64,000 nt of DNA, from the NCBI RefSeq assembly GCF_001927245.1, contig NZ_MJUX01000009.1:1-64000 (forward strand), read 5' to 3'. A program made the position numbers and the translations under genes. Numbering within the stretch: the first letter of the stretch is position 1; each line of letters starts with the position of its first letter. Under the pieces are notes generated by a model. That model saw only the letters and a list, made by a program, of their open reading frames with translations, was not told where the DNA came from and searched no databases. Positions 42,536 to 52,219 of the stretch are shown piece after piece. This DNA comes from Acuticoccus yangtzensis (GTDB lineage: Bacteria; Pseudomonadota; Alphaproteobacteria; Rhizobiales; Amorphaceae).

Positions 42536-43480
42536 ATGGGATGGAGATGCAGCGGATGGACGGGTGCTGAGACCGATGGAGGCCAAGCGTTGCGCCGAGC
42601 CGCCGCGACACTCACGGCAGGCGCGCGCGCCGTGGTGACGCTGGCCGCGGTGACGCTGACAGCCGGGACGCTGGCGACCGGAACCGCCGCGGCCCAGACG
42701 TCGAGCGCGGCGCCCACCGCGCTGGAGCCGGCGGACCTCGTGCGCCTCCACGCCGCCGGGAGCCTCAAGGCCGCGATGACCGAGATCGCGGACGCCTTCG
42801 AGGCCACCCGTCCCCTCACCGTCGCGCGGACCTTCGGCCCCTCCGGCCTGCTGCGCGAGCGCATCGAGGGCGGAGAGGCCGCCGAGGTGTTCGCCTCCGC
42901 CAACATGACCCACCCCGCCGCCCTCGCCGCCGCCGACAAATCCACCCCCGTGGTGCTGTTCGCCCGCAACCGTCTCTGCGCCCTCGCTCAGCCGCGCGTT
43001 GCCGTCGACAGCGCCTCGCTGCTCGCCGTGCTCTTGGACGAGGACGTGCGCGTCGGCACCTCCACGCCAGGCGCCGATCCGTCCGGCGACTACGCCTTCG
43101 AGGTCTTCGCCAAGGCCGAGGCGCTCCAGGCCGGCGCCGCGGAAACCCTCCGCACCAAGGCGCTGCAATTGACCGGCGGGCCGGACAGCGCCGCGCCGCC
43201 CGAGGGCCGCAACCCCTATGGCTGGGTGATGAGCAAGGACCGCGCCGACGTCTTCCTCACCTACTGCACCAACGCCGTGCTCGCCGCGCGCGACACGCCG
43301 GGGCTGAAGATCGTGGCGCTGCCGGAGCCGCTCGCCGTCGGCGCCGACTATGGGTTGACGGTGATGAACGGTGCGCCCGAGGCGGCCTGGCATCTCGCCG
43401 CCTTCATCCTGTCGCCGGAGGGGCAGGCGCGCCTCGCCTCCTACGGGTTCGCCGCGCCCGGCCTTCCGGCGACGGACTAG
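42536..43480 (+). CDS. ModA-like ABC transporter substrate-binding protein (orphan)
   Basis: 314 residues. A long Ala/Thr-rich signal region ends near GTAAAQT. The mature part starts with LVRLHAAGSLKAAMTEIADA and has FGPSGLLRERIEGGEAAEVF, PEGRNPYGWVMSKDRADVFL and the C-terminal HLAAFILSPEGQARLASYGF, all of which resemble molybdate-binding ModA proteins. Oxyanion ligands of ModA include the Ser of AAGSL and the Ser of GPSG, both present. No permease or ATPase gene adjoins it, so it either serves a distant ModBC or has another role. ATG at 42536 follows GGGGGACGG; a TTG at 42473 is in frame but lies before the palindrome. Family clear, ligand uncertain. Confidence 0.8.
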   Translation: MGWRCSGWTGAETDGGQALRRAAATLTAGARAVVTLAAVTLTAGTLATGTAAAQTSSAAPTALEPADLVRLHAAGSLKAAMTEIADAFEATRPLTVARTFGPSGLLRERIEGGEAAEVFASANMTHPAALAAADKSTPVVLFARNRLCALAQPRVAVDSASLLAVLLDEDVRVGTSTPGADPSGDYAFEVFAKAEALQAGAAETLRTKALQLTGGPDSAAPPEGRNPYGWVMSKDRADVFLTYCTNAVLAARDTPGLKIVALPEPLAVGADYGLTVMNGAPEAAWHLAAFILSPEGQARLASYGFAAPGLPATD

Positions 43481-43761
43481 CGCGGCCACGTCCACCGGCG
43501 CCTGGTGCCGCCTCGCCCCATCGGTCACATCCCTCACGCTGGCCGCGCGCGGTGCGGCCGCGTGGTTCCCTCGTCGCTCTCCTCTGGACGCCGGTGTTGC
43601 CGACGTCCAGCATCCATGATGCGCGACTGCGCAACAGCGCAGGCGACGCTCGCCGGATGCGCCGAGGCAGGGTCGGACCGGAAAGGTCGAGGGGAAGGCG
43701 TGCCGGTTTCACGCAGGCCCAGCCACGTCTCGCAGCGCTTAGGCCGTGCGGGGCCGTGGCC

Positions 43762-44913
43762 TCAGGCGCCCCGTTCGGCAAGGCGGGCGTAGAGGGCGGA
43801 GCCGTAAGGAATGGCGTCGTCGTTGAACATGTAGTTCGGGTTGTGCAGGGCGGCGCTGTCGCCGTTGCCGACAAGCATGTAGGCGCCGGGCACCTTCTCC
43901 ATCATGAACGAAAAGTCCTCCGAGCCCATCGAGGCGGGGTGGCCGCGCACGATGTTGGCGGTGGCGGCGAGGTCGTTCATCGCCGCGAAGGCCGCGTCGG
44001 TGGCGTCCTTGTCGTTCACCGTGGGGGCGAAGATCAGCCGCCAGTCGATCGCAGCCGTGCAGCCGAGACCGGCCGCCACACCGCCGATCACGCGCCGCAC
44101 CGCGTCCTCGATGAGGTCGCCCACCTCGCGCCGGAAGAAGCGGGCGGTGCCGCCGAAGGTCGCCGTCTCGGGGATGACGTTGTAGGCGTCGCCCCCGGAA
44201 AGGCGGGTGATCGACAGCACCGAGGGGTCGGCCGGGTGGACGTTGCGCGCCACCACCGTCTGCAGCGCGGTGACGATCTGGCACGCGGCGGCCACGGGGT
44301 CGATACCGGACTGGGGCTGCGCGCCGTGCGCCCCGCGGCCGGTCACCGTCACATCGAAGAAGGCGCCGCCGGCCATGGCGGGACCGTCGGAGATGGCGTA
44401 ATCGCCGATCGGCATGCCGGGGCGGTTGTGCATGCCGTAGATGGCGTCGCACGGGAAGCGGCCGAACAGGTCGTCCTCCAGCATGGCGAGGGCGCCGCCG
44501 CAGCCCTCCTCGCCGGGCTGGAAGATGAAGTGCACCGTGCCGTCGAAATTCCTGGTGGCGGCGAGGTAGCGGGCGGCGCCGAGGAGCATGGTGGTGTGCC
44601 CGTCGTGGCCGCAGGCGTGCATGGTGCCGGGGACGGTGCTGCGGTAGGGCGCGTCGCCGATCTCGTGGATGGGGAGCGCGTCCATGTCGGCGCGCAGGCC
44701 GATGGCGCGGTTGCCGTCCCGCCCGCGCAGCACGCCGACGACGCCCGTCTTGCCGACGCCGCGGTGCACTTCGATGCCCCACGATTCCAGCGTTTTGGCG
44801 ACGATCTCGGCGGTGCGGTGCTCCTGAAGGCCGAGTTCGGGGTGGGCGTGCAGGTCGCGCCGGATCGCAATGAGGTCGTCGTGATAGGTGCGGATGGTGT
44901 CGATGATGGACAT
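43762..44913 (-). CDS. M20 family metallo-amidohydrolase (hippurate hydrolase-like)
   Basis: 383 residues, cytoplasmic. The dinuclear metal site of the M20D subgroup is visible: the Cys/His ligand block MHACGHDGHTTMLLGAARYL, the catalytic base in FQPGEEGCGGA, His in MHNRPGMPIG, and GSEDFSFMMEKVPGAYMLVG near the end. These enzymes cleave N-acyl amino acids or small amides. The ATG at 44913 begins the family N-terminus (IRRDLHAHPELGLQEHRTAE is at residues 18-37). It is divergent from a metal-dependent amidohydrolase gene and close to peptide transport genes. Confidence 0.92.
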   Translation of the reverse strand: MSIIDTIRTYHDDLIAIRRDLHAHPELGLQEHRTAEIVAKTLESWGIEVHRGVGKTGVVGVLRGRDGNRAIGLRADMDALPIHEIGDAPYRSTVPGTMHACGHDGHTTMLLGAARYLAATRNFDGTVHFIFQPGEEGCGGALAMLEDDLFGRFPCDAIYGMHNRPGMPIGDYAISDGPAMAGGAFFDVTVTGRGAHGAQPQSGIDPVAAACQIVTALQTVVARNVHPADPSVLSITRLSGGDAYNVIPETATFGGTARFFRREVGDLIEDAVRRVIGGVAAGLGCTAAIDWRLIFAPTVNDKDATDAAFAAMNDLAATANIVRGHPASMGSEDFSFMMEKVPGAYMLVGNGDSAALHNPNYMFNDDAIPYGSALYARLAERGA

Positions 44914-45288
44914 GGGTCCTCTGGCGCTGGCGTGGCGGGCGCGCCGGCGGTCCGGCGCACTGCCCCTTGTGCCGGTGCGGCGCCGGTTGGTCCAGCCGCG
45001 CCCGCTCGGCGCGCGGCGACGGGAGGTGACCCCGCCGGATGCCGGGTCGGTGCCGGATGCACCGGCCGGGGAGCGGAAGACCGCGCGGAAGGCCACGCGC
45101 AAGGCCGGGCGAGGCGGCGGCGTTTGGGACGGCGCGGGGCCGCCGTTCAGCGCATCCGCCGAAGAAGCATCGGCGCAGCGATAGCTTTCAGATATCGACG
45201 CTTCCGTTAATGATATTGGACCGAATGCTGCGGCGGGCCCATCGTCATGCCGCGGCTTCCCCCGCACGTGGACGACAGGACTGCCGGT
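44914..45288. promoter_or_regulatory. Divergent region between the M20 and amidohydrolase genes
   Basis: The 375 bp hold no convincing gene. The stretch 45183-45235 is distinctly AT-rich (AGATATCGACGCTTCC, then GTTAATGATATTGG) and is the most likely promoter region for one or both genes. The remainder is Arg/Ala-translating GC-rich spacer. Confidence 0.5.
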
Positions 45289-46554
45289 GTGAGCACGACC
45301 ATCTTCAAGAATGCGGCCGTGCTCGACACCGAGACGTGCCGCCTGACCCGCGGGCAGACGGTGGTCGTGCGCGGCGGCCGCATCGCGCGCATCGGCAGTG
45401 ACGGGCCGGACGATGACGGTCCCGGCGGCGCCCCTTCGGACGGTGACGGCGAAGCGGCGGTGATCGATTGCGGCGGCCGCACGCTGATGCCGGGCCTGAT
45501 CGATGCCCACGTCCACATCAACACGACCGAATATACGACGCTGGAAAATGTGGTGCTGCCCAACTCGCTGGTGGCCGCCCGCGCCGTCGGCACCATGAAC
45601 GCCATGCTGATGCGCGGCTTCACCACCGTGCGCGACATGGGCGGCGCCGACACCGGCTATATCCGCGCCGTCGACGAGGGCACCATCGTCGGCCCGGACC
45701 TGATGATCTGCGGCAAGATGCTGTGCCAGACCGGCGGCCACCAGGACGTTCGCCTGAAGTGGGACTGGCAGGACCCCGCGTTCCTGCGCGGCCGCCTGGG
45801 CGCCAAGGCCCGCCTGTGCGACGGCGTACCGGAAGTGCGCCACGCCGCCCGCGAGGAGCTGCGCGCGGGTGCCCAATTCATCAAGATCATCGCCAATGGC
45901 GGGCTTGCCGCGCACGGAACGCCGCTCTCCCACCTCGCCTTCTCGGAGGAGGAGATCGCCGCCATCGTCGAAGAGGCGGGCGACGCGGACACCTATGTCG
46001 CCGCCCACGCCTATACCGACAAGGCGGTGGAGCGCTGCGTGCGCCTCGGCGTCAAATCGATCGAGCATTGCTTCTTCGTTTCGCCGAGGACGGCGGACAT
46101 GATGGCGGAGAAGGGCGTGACCGCTGTGCCGACGCTCGCCGTCGTGGAGCTGCGGCGCAACCGGCCCGGCGCCACGCCCGAGGAGGCGGACAAGGCGGCG
46201 CGCCTGCTGGACGAGATCGACAGGGGCCTCGCCGTGCTGAAGGCGGCGGGGGTCGCCATGGCCTACGGCACCGACCTCACCCACGCCAGCGTCCACGCCC
46301 ATCAGTCGCGCGAGTTCCTCTACCGCCTGCGCGGTGAAAGCTCGGCCGACGTGCTGCGCTCGGCCACCATCGTCGGCGCGAAGCTGGTGAAGCGCGCCCA
46401 CGAGATCGGCAACGTGTTCGAGGGCGCGCGGGCGAACCTCCTCGTCGTCGACGGCAATCCGGCCGAGGACGTGGCGCTTCTGGCCGATCCGGGCCGCATC
46501 GGCGTGATCGTGAAGGCGGGCGCGGTCGTGAAGAACATGCTGCCGGTGGGCTGA
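45289..46554 (+). CDS. Metal-dependent amidohydrolase (imidazolonepropionase/prolidase-like branch)
   Basis: 421 residues from a GTG at 45289 that has AGGA upstream; an in-frame ATG at 45247 would add 14 residues but has no visible ribosome site. The metal centre reads GLIDAHVHI (His-x-His), the Lys of FIKIIANGG, His in YVAAHAYTD, His in SIEHCFF, and Asp in AYGTDLTHAS. The subgroup with TTVRDMGGAD and a bridging Lys hydrolyses Xaa-Pro or N-acyl dipeptides and cyclic amides. A role in peptide catabolism fits the neighbours. Confidence 0.9.
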   Translation: MSTTIFKNAAVLDTETCRLTRGQTVVVRGGRIARIGSDGPDDDGPGGAPSDGDGEAAVIDCGGRTLMPGLIDAHVHINTTEYTTLENVVLPNSLVAARAVGTMNAMLMRGFTTVRDMGGADTGYIRAVDEGTIVGPDLMICGKMLCQTGGHQDVRLKWDWQDPAFLRGRLGAKARLCDGVPEVRHAAREELRAGAQFIKIIANGGLAAHGTPLSHLAFSEEEIAAIVEEAGDADTYVAAHAYTDKAVERCVRLGVKSIEHCFFVSPRTADMMAEKGVTAVPTLAVVELRRNRPGATPEEADKAARLLDEIDRGLAVLKAAGVAMAYGTDLTHASVHAHQSREFLYRLRGESSADVLRSATIVGAKLVKRAHEIGNVFEGARANLLVVDGNPAEDVALLADPGRIGVIVKAGAVVKNMLPVG

Positions 46555-46670
46555 CCGTCCGTTCCTCTGACCGGCGGCGGCCGGAATTTGCGTGAACCAG
46601 TCTTTGAGTGACCCCGCTTTTGCGTGACCCGTGTGCCTGAGATGGCAACAACCCCGAGGGCCAGACGAAC

Positions 46671-47579
46671 ATGGTCGAGCTGCGGCAGATGCGTCAATTC
46701 GTGGCCGTGGCCGAGGCGGCGAGCTTCCGCAAGGCGGCGCAGCACCTTCACATGTCGCAGCCGCCGCTGAGCACCGCCATCAAACGCCTCGAGGACCAGC
46801 TGGGCGCCCGCCTTCTGGATCGCACGAGCCGGCACGTGCGTCTGACGTCGGCGGGCGAGGTTTTCCTGCGCGAGGCCCGCCGCACCATCGCCCAGGCCGA
46901 ACACGCGGTGCGCCTCGCCGGGCAGAGCGACGGCGCGTTGCTCGGCAGCCTGCGCCTCTCCTTCGTCGCCAGCGCCGCGCTGGGCGAGCTTCCGGCGCTC
47001 ATGCGGCTCTTCCGCCAGCGCCATCCCCATGTGGTCATGCACTATGACAGCGACAGCACCGGGCGCCAGCTCGAGGCGCTGCGCCAAGGCCGCTCGGACC
47101 TTGCACTGGTGGTCCCGCCCCTCTCAGACCGCAGCGGGCTGGATCTGCAACCCTTCCTGACCGAGACGATGCACCTGGTGCTCCCCGCCTCTCACCCCCT
47201 CGCCAAGCGCACGGTGGTGCAGATCGAGGAGCTGGCCGACGAGGACTTCATCACCTTCCCCTTCGCCGCGGGGCCGGGGTTCGAAAGCGTCTTCCGCGCC
47301 GCCTGCGGCCGGGCCGGCTTCTCGCCCCGCATCACCCACGAAGTCTCGCAGATGATGACGAAGATCATGCTCGCGGCGATGGGTGCGGGCGTGGCGCTGG
47401 TTCCCGAATCGTTCACCGCAGTGCCGATGAAGAACGTCGTCTATCGCCCTCTGCGCGAGGGCGACGAAGGGCTGACCTTCACCAGCGCCTTCGCGGTGCC
47501 GCTGGCCGGGGACAACCCGCTGACCTCGCGCTTTCTGGCGTGCGCCTACGAGTTTGCGGCGGCCCGCACCGGGTCGTAG
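46671..47579 (+). CDS. LysR-family transcriptional regulator
   Basis: 302 residues. The HTH is at the N-terminus (SFRKAAQHLHMSQPPLSTAI, KRLEDQLGARLLDR), followed by the linker and effector domain (LLGSLRLSFVASAALGELPA). It resembles the BenM/CbbR-like group with a strong MSQPPLS recognition helix. It lies 116 bp after the amidohydrolase gene and convergent with the transporter operon, so regulation of the hydrolases is possible but not shown. Confidence 0.93.
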   Translation: MVELRQMRQFVAVAEAASFRKAAQHLHMSQPPLSTAIKRLEDQLGARLLDRTSRHVRLTSAGEVFLREARRTIAQAEHAVRLAGQSDGALLGSLRLSFVASAALGELPALMRLFRQRHPHVVMHYDSDSTGRQLEALRQGRSDLALVVPPLSDRSGLDLQPFLTETMHLVLPASHPLAKRTVVQIEELADEDFITFPFAAGPGFESVFRAACGRAGFSPRITHEVSQMMTKIMLAAMGAGVALVPESFTAVPMKNVVYRPLREGDEGLTFTSAFAVPLAGDNPLTSRFLACAYEFAAARTGS

Positions 47580-47708
47580 AACCGGAGGCACCATCGCGTG
47601 GGTGCGAGGCCGAGGCCTCCCGCGGGCTCGGACCTCACCAGCGATCAGGCAGCGCGGACCCGAAGTGCGTGAGTGCCTTGCGGGTGGTGGCGGAGCAGCG
47701 AGGCTGCG

Positions 47709-49520
47709 TCAGTGCGTCTCCATCACGAGATGGCCGGCGGCGGCCTCGCGGTAGTGGCGGGGCGGCGGGGTGAAGCCGCGCGGGCGCACGGGGCTCTTCA
47801 GCTCCTCCGGGGCGACGGTGAGGCGGTGGTGGCGGCGCGCGGGGTCGGGCACCGGCACCGCCTCCAGAAGGCGCTTCGTGTAAGGGTGCTGCGGCGCACC
47901 GAAGACGGCGGCGCGCGGGCCGATCTCGACGATTTCGCCAAGATACATGACGGCGACGCGGTGGCTGATGCGCTCCACCACGGCCATGTCGTGGCTGATG
48001 AACAGGAAGGCGATCTTCCGCTCCTCCTGCAGGTCCATCAGAAGGTTCACCACCTGCGCCTTGATCGACACGTCGAGCGCGGAGACCGACTCGTCGGCGA
48101 CGATCACCTTCGGGTTCAGCCCCAGCACCCGCGCGATGGCGACGCGCTGGCGCTGCCCGCCGGAGAACTCGTGCGGGTAGCGGTCCAGCATCGCCGGGCT
48201 GAGGCCGACGCGCTCCAGCAGCGCCGCCGCCCGCCGCCGCGCCTCGCCCCGCCCGGCCAGGCGGTGGCGGATCATCGGCTCGGCCACCGTCTGGCCCACC
48301 GTCATGCGCGGGTTGAGGCTCGAATAGGGGTCCTGGAAGATCATCTGCGCCGTGCGCCGCATGCGCATCAGGTCGCCGGGGCCGAGAGCGCGCACGTCGA
48401 ACCCGTCGAGCTGGATGTCGCCGCTCGTCGCCTCGATCAGCCGCAGGATGGACCGGCCGGTGGTGGACTTGCCGCAGCCCGATTCGCCGACGAGGCTGAG
48501 AGTCTCGCCCTGGTGGAGGTCGAACGAGACGTTCTCCACCGCGTGCACCGCGCCGGTGGAGCGGCCGAAGAGATCGGACCCGACGTTGAAGCGGGTGACG
48601 AGGTTCTTCACCGACAGCACCGGCGTTGCGCTACGGTCGACGGTGTCCGCCACCGGCCCCTGCGGCTCGATGCTGCCGGTGGCGGTGTCCACCCGGTCGA
48701 ACCGCAGCGGCCAGGCCTCGCCCGCCATGGAGCCGATGCGCGGCATCGCCGCCAGGAGCGCGCGCGTGTAGGGATGGTCGCCGCGGGAGAAGATCTTCCG
48801 GGTGGTGCCGGTCTCCACGCAGTCGCCGCGGTACATCACCACCGTGCGGTCGGCGATCTCGGCGACGACGCCCATGTCGTGGGTGATGAAGAGCATGCCC
48901 ATGCCGCTCTCCTCCTGAAGCTCCTTCAGAAGCTCCAGGATCTCGCCCTGGATGGTGACGTCGAGCGCGGTGGTCGGTTCGTCGGCGATGAGGAGCTTGG
49001 GCCGCGCCGCCAGCGCCATGGCGATCATCACCCGCTGGCGCATGCCGCCGGAGAACTGGTGCGGATAATCGTCCAGCCGCGCGGCCGCGTTGGGGATGCG
49101 CACGCGCTCCATCAGGGCGGCGGTGGCGGCGCGCGCCTCGGCCCGGCCGGCGCCGTCGTGGTGGCGCAGCACCTCGCCGATCTGCCGGCCGACCGTGTAG
49201 GCCGGGTTCAGCGAGGTCATCGGCTCCTGGAAGATCATCGCGATATCCTTGCCGCGGATATGGCGCATGTCCTCCTCGGGCAGCGAAAGGAGGTCGCGGC
49301 CTTCCAGGGTGACCGCGCCGCCAATGCGCGCGTTCACCGGGTCCAGCAGGCGCATGATGGACATCGACGTGACGCTCTTGCCGGAGCCGCTCTCGCCGAC
49401 GATGGCGACGGTTTCGCCGGGCGCGACGTTAAACGAGACGCCCTTCACGACCTCGCGCCAGCCTTCCGGGGTGCGGAAAGCGGTGGTGAGATCGCGCACC
49501 GAGAGGAGCGGCGCCGTCAT
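47709..49520 (-). CDS. Fused Dpp/Gsi-type ABC transporter ATPase (two nucleotide-binding domains)
   Basis: 603 residues joining DppD- and DppF-like ATPases as in E. coli GsiA. Domain 1 has [23 protein letters not shown] and [12 protein letters not shown]; domain 2 has [23 protein letters not shown] and [12 protein letters not shown]. The unusual VIVADES, with Ser in place of the common Pro after Glu, does not touch the catalytic Glu. It energises the DppBC-like permeases encoded upstream. The start is the ATG at 49520, one base after the gamma-glutamyltransferase stop. It is the last gene of the gntR-led operon. Confidence 0.93.
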   Translation of the reverse strand: MTAPLLSVRDLTTAFRTPEGWREVVKGVSFNVAPGETVAIVGESGSGKSVTSMSIMRLLDPVNARIGGAVTLEGRDLLSLPEEDMRHIRGKDIAMIFQEPMTSLNPAYTVGRQIGEVLRHHDGAGRAEARAATAALMERVRIPNAAARLDDYPHQFSGGMRQRVMIAMALAARPKLLIADEPTTALDVTIQGEILELLKELQEESGMGMLFITHDMGVVAEIADRTVVMYRGDCVETGTTRKIFSRGDHPYTRALLAAMPRIGSMAGEAWPLRFDRVDTATGSIEPQGPVADTVDRSATPVLSVKNLVTRFNVGSDLFGRSTGAVHAVENVSFDLHQGETLSLVGESGCGKSTTGRSILRLIEATSGDIQLDGFDVRALGPGDLMRMRRTAQMIFQDPYSSLNPRMTVGQTVAEPMIRHRLAGRGEARRRAAALLERVGLSPAMLDRYPHEFSGGQRQRVAIARVLGLNPKVIVADESVSALDVSIKAQVVNLLMDLQEERKIAFLFISHDMAVVERISHRVAVMYLGEIVEIGPRAAVFGAPQHPYTKRLLEAVPVPDPARRHHRLTVAPEELKSPVRPRGFTPPPRHYREAAAGHLVMETH

Positions 49521-49521
49521 G

Positions 49522-51330
49522 TCACCGTCCGGCCGCATAGGCCTGCATCAGCCGCGGCGTGGCGGCGGCGCGCAACAGGCCGTCCGCATCGCGCCGCGCC
49601 GCGGTGAGGCGGCCGATGTCCCAATCACCCGCGACGGTGACGTCGTGGCCGCGGCGGCGGAGCTCCTTCACGACGTCCGCGCCGATGCGCGCCTCGATCG
49701 TCATCGCCCCCGGCTGGCTGGTGCGCGGGTAGAAGGAGCCGGGGAAATGGGTGGTGTGGAACAGCGGCATGTCGATCGCCGCCTGGAGGTTCAGCCCAGC
49801 CTGGTGGACGTAGCGCAGGAAGAAGGAAAGCTGCCACTGGTCCTGCTGGTCGCCGCCGGGGGTGCCGAAGGCGAGCGTCGGCCGTCCTTCGTAGAGCGCC
49901 AGCGAGGGGGTCAAGGTGGTGCGCGGGCGCTTGCCGGGGGCGAGCGAGGACGGCAGCCCTTCGGTGAGCCAGAACATCTGCGCGCGCGTGTTGAGGCCGA
50001 AGCCCAGCGACGGGATGATCGGCGAATCCTGCAGCCAGCCGCCGGAGGGGGTGATGGACACGATGTTGCCCCAGCGGTCGATCACGTCGATGTGGCAGGT
50101 GTCGCCCTCCGCCTTCTGGGCGAGACCGGCGGGCGGCGTGGCAAGGTGGGCCATGGTCGGCTCATAGACCGCGCCCTTGCCGAGGCCGGCGAGAAGCGCC
50201 ATCCCGCGCGCCACCTGGTCCTCGAAGCCGGGCACGATGCCGGGCGTCAGCTCGCGCGAGGCGGTGGGGCCGACGAGGGCGCGGCGGGCGGCGTTGTAGG
50301 GCTCGGACAGGAGGTGGCCGAGCGGGACGTCCACGAAGGCCGGGTCGCCGTAGTAGGCCTCGCGGTCGGCGTAAGCGAGCTTCATCGCCTCCACGACCGT
50401 GTGCACGAAGTCGGCCCCGCCGGGGTCCATCTCGGCGACCGGCAGGCCCTCCAGGATCTTCAGCGATTGGAGGAGCACGGGGCCCTGTCCCCATGGGCCG
50501 GTCTTGGCGACGGTCCAGCCATGATAATCGGCGGTGGTCGGGGCCTCGATGGTGGCGGTCCAGCCGGCCATGTCCTCGCCCGTGAGGACGCCCTTGTGGC
50601 GGTTGCCCGAGCCGTCCATCAGCTCGGCGGTGCGCATGTAGGCGTCGATCTCCTCGGCGACGAAGCCTTGGTAGAAGGCGCGCCGCGCGGCCTCCACGCC
50701 CGCCTCACGGCCCGGGACGGCCTCCGATTCCTTGACGATCCGCTTCCACGTTTCGGCAAGCACCGGGTTGCGGAAGAGGGCGCCCGCCTTGGGGCGCTGC
50801 CCGCCCGGTAGCCACGTGGCGTGCGAGTCCGGCCACTCGGCGGCGAAGAAGTCGTCCATCCCGGCGATGGCGTCGGCGACGCGGGCCAGCATCGGGTGGC
50901 CGTGCTCGGCATAGTAGATCGCCGGCTCCATCACGGTCCCGACCGGCAGGGAGCCGTAGTCGCGCAGCATCGTCATCCAGCCGCCGAAGGAGCCGGGGAT
51001 GACGGTGGCGAGCAGGCCGTTGCCGGGGATGAGGTCGAGCCCTTCGGCCCGGTAATGGGGGATGGTGGCGCCCGCCGGAACCGTCCCCTGGGCGCAGAGG
51101 ACCTCGACCTCATCCTTGGCGGCACAGTAGAGGATCGCCGGCATGTCGCCGCCCGGCCCGTTCAGATGCGGCTCCACCACCTGCAGCACGAGGCCCGTCG
51201 CCACCGCCGCATCGAACGCGTTGCCGCCGGCCTCCAGCATCTTCATGCCAGCCGCGGTGGCGATCCAGTGGGTGGAGGTGACGACGCCGAAGGTGCCGAG
51301 GAGTTCGGGGCGGGTGGTGAATGGTGTCAT
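49522..51330 (-). CDS. Gamma-glutamyltransferase family protein
   Basis: 602 residues. GGT proenzymes cleave themselves before a Thr that becomes the nucleophile, and then transfer or hydrolyse gamma-glutamyl groups of glutathione and related compounds. The cleavage site is in AEGDTCHIDVIDRWGNIVSI with Thr411; the common motif is TTH, here DTCH. Other landmarks are GGNAFDAAVATGLVLQVVEP, HLNGPGGDMP and the late GFGLNTRAQMF. No signal peptide is visible, so it probably works in the cytoplasm on imported substrate. It sits between permease and ATPase genes of one operon (25 bp and 1 bp gaps). Confidence 0.92.
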   Translation of the reverse strand: MTPFTTRPELLGTFGVVTSTHWIATAAGMKMLEAGGNAFDAAVATGLVLQVVEPHLNGPGGDMPAILYCAAKDEVEVLCAQGTVPAGATIPHYRAEGLDLIPGNGLLATVIPGSFGGWMTMLRDYGSLPVGTVMEPAIYYAEHGHPMLARVADAIAGMDDFFAAEWPDSHATWLPGGQRPKAGALFRNPVLAETWKRIVKESEAVPGREAGVEAARRAFYQGFVAEEIDAYMRTAELMDGSGNRHKGVLTGEDMAGWTATIEAPTTADYHGWTVAKTGPWGQGPVLLQSLKILEGLPVAEMDPGGADFVHTVVEAMKLAYADREAYYGDPAFVDVPLGHLLSEPYNAARRALVGPTASRELTPGIVPGFEDQVARGMALLAGLGKGAVYEPTMAHLATPPAGLAQKAEGDTCHIDVIDRWGNIVSITPSGGWLQDSPIIPSLGFGLNTRAQMFWLTEGLPSSLAPGKRPRTTLTPSLALYEGRPTLAFGTPGGDQQDQWQLSFFLRYVHQAGLNLQAAIDMPLFHTTHFPGSFYPRTSQPGAMTIEARIGADVVKELRRRGHDVTVAGDWDIGRLTAARRDADGLLRAAATPRLMQAYAAGR

Positions 51331-51355
51331 GGTCGGTGTCCGGAAGAAGGTCGGG

Positions 51356-52219
51356 TCAGTGTTCGCGGGGGTCGAGCGCGTCGCGCAGGCCGTCGCCGAG
51401 GATGTTGAAGCCCATCACCACGAAGAAGATGGCAAGGCCCGGCCACAATGCCATCCAAGGCGCCTGCGACAGGAAGTTTTTCGCCACGTTGAGCATGGAG
51501 CCCCAGCTCGGCGCGGGCGCCTGCTGGCCGAGGCCGAGGAAGGACAGGCTCGCCTCGGCGATGATGGAGGTCGCCACCGTCAGCGTCGCCTGGACGATGA
51601 GCGGCGGGACGATGTTGGGCAGCACATAGCGCGTCATGATGGCGACGTGGCCGAGGCCGATCGCGCGGGCGCCTTCGATATAGTCTTCCTTCTTCACCGC
51701 CATCACCTGGCCGCGGGTGAGGCGGATGAAGATCGGCATGGCGGAGAGGCCGATGGCGATCATCGCGTTCATCAGGCTGGGGCCGAGGAAGGCGGCGAGC
51801 GCGATGGCGGTGATGAGGAAGGGCATGGCGAGAAGCGCGTCGGTGAAGCGCGAGATGGCCATGTCGGTGAAGCCGCCGAAGTAGCCGGCGAGGAGGCCGA
51901 TGGGAACGCCCGTGGCGAGAGCGATGGCGACGGAGACGACGCCCGCCGCCAGCGAGGCGCGCGCGCCCCACACCATGCGCGAGAGGATGTCGCGGCCGAG
52001 CTCGTCGGTGCCGAGCCAGTGGGCCGCCGAGGGCGCCTGGCGGATGGCGGTCCAGCTCGTCGCCAGCGGGTCGGCGATGGGAAGGAGGGGCGCCGCGAGC
52101 GCGAGGAGGCCGAAGAAGCCGACGATGGCGAGGCCCACCAACGCGGCGGGCGAGCGGCGGAATTTGCCCCAGGCGCGGCTCCTGGCGCGCGGGGCGAGAC
52201 CCTCTGCGGCGACGCTCAA
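51356..52219 (-). CDS. Dpp/Gsi-type ABC transporter permease C
   Basis: 287 residues. The start is taken as TTG at 52219, which overlaps the TGA of the permease B gene (TTTGA); no ATG or GTG stands between this point and the first helix. The body has AAHWLGTDELGRDILSRMVW, the ATPase-contact loop KKEDYIEGARAIGLGHVAIM and the C-terminal MGFNILGDGLRDALDP. It pairs with permease B. Confidence 0.88.
   Translation of the reverse strand: MSVAAEGLAPRARSRAWGKFRRSPAALVGLAIVGFFGLLALAAPLLPIADPLATSWTAIRQAPSAAHWLGTDELGRDILSRMVWGARASLAAGVVSVAIALATGVPIGLLAGYFGGFTDMAISRFTDALLAMPFLITAIALAAFLGPSLMNAMIAIGLSAMPIFIRLTRGQVMAVKKEDYIEGARAIGLGHVAIMTRYVLPNIVPPLIVQATLTVATSIIAEASLSFLGLGQQAPAPSWGSMLNVAKNFLSQAPWMALWPGLAIFFVVMGFNILGDGLRDALDPREH

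Noticed and set aside
44888-45184. Small plus-strand frame between the M20 and amidohydrolase genes
   Set aside because: Arg/Pro-rich translation without motifs, starting inside the M20 gene and lacking a ribosome site.
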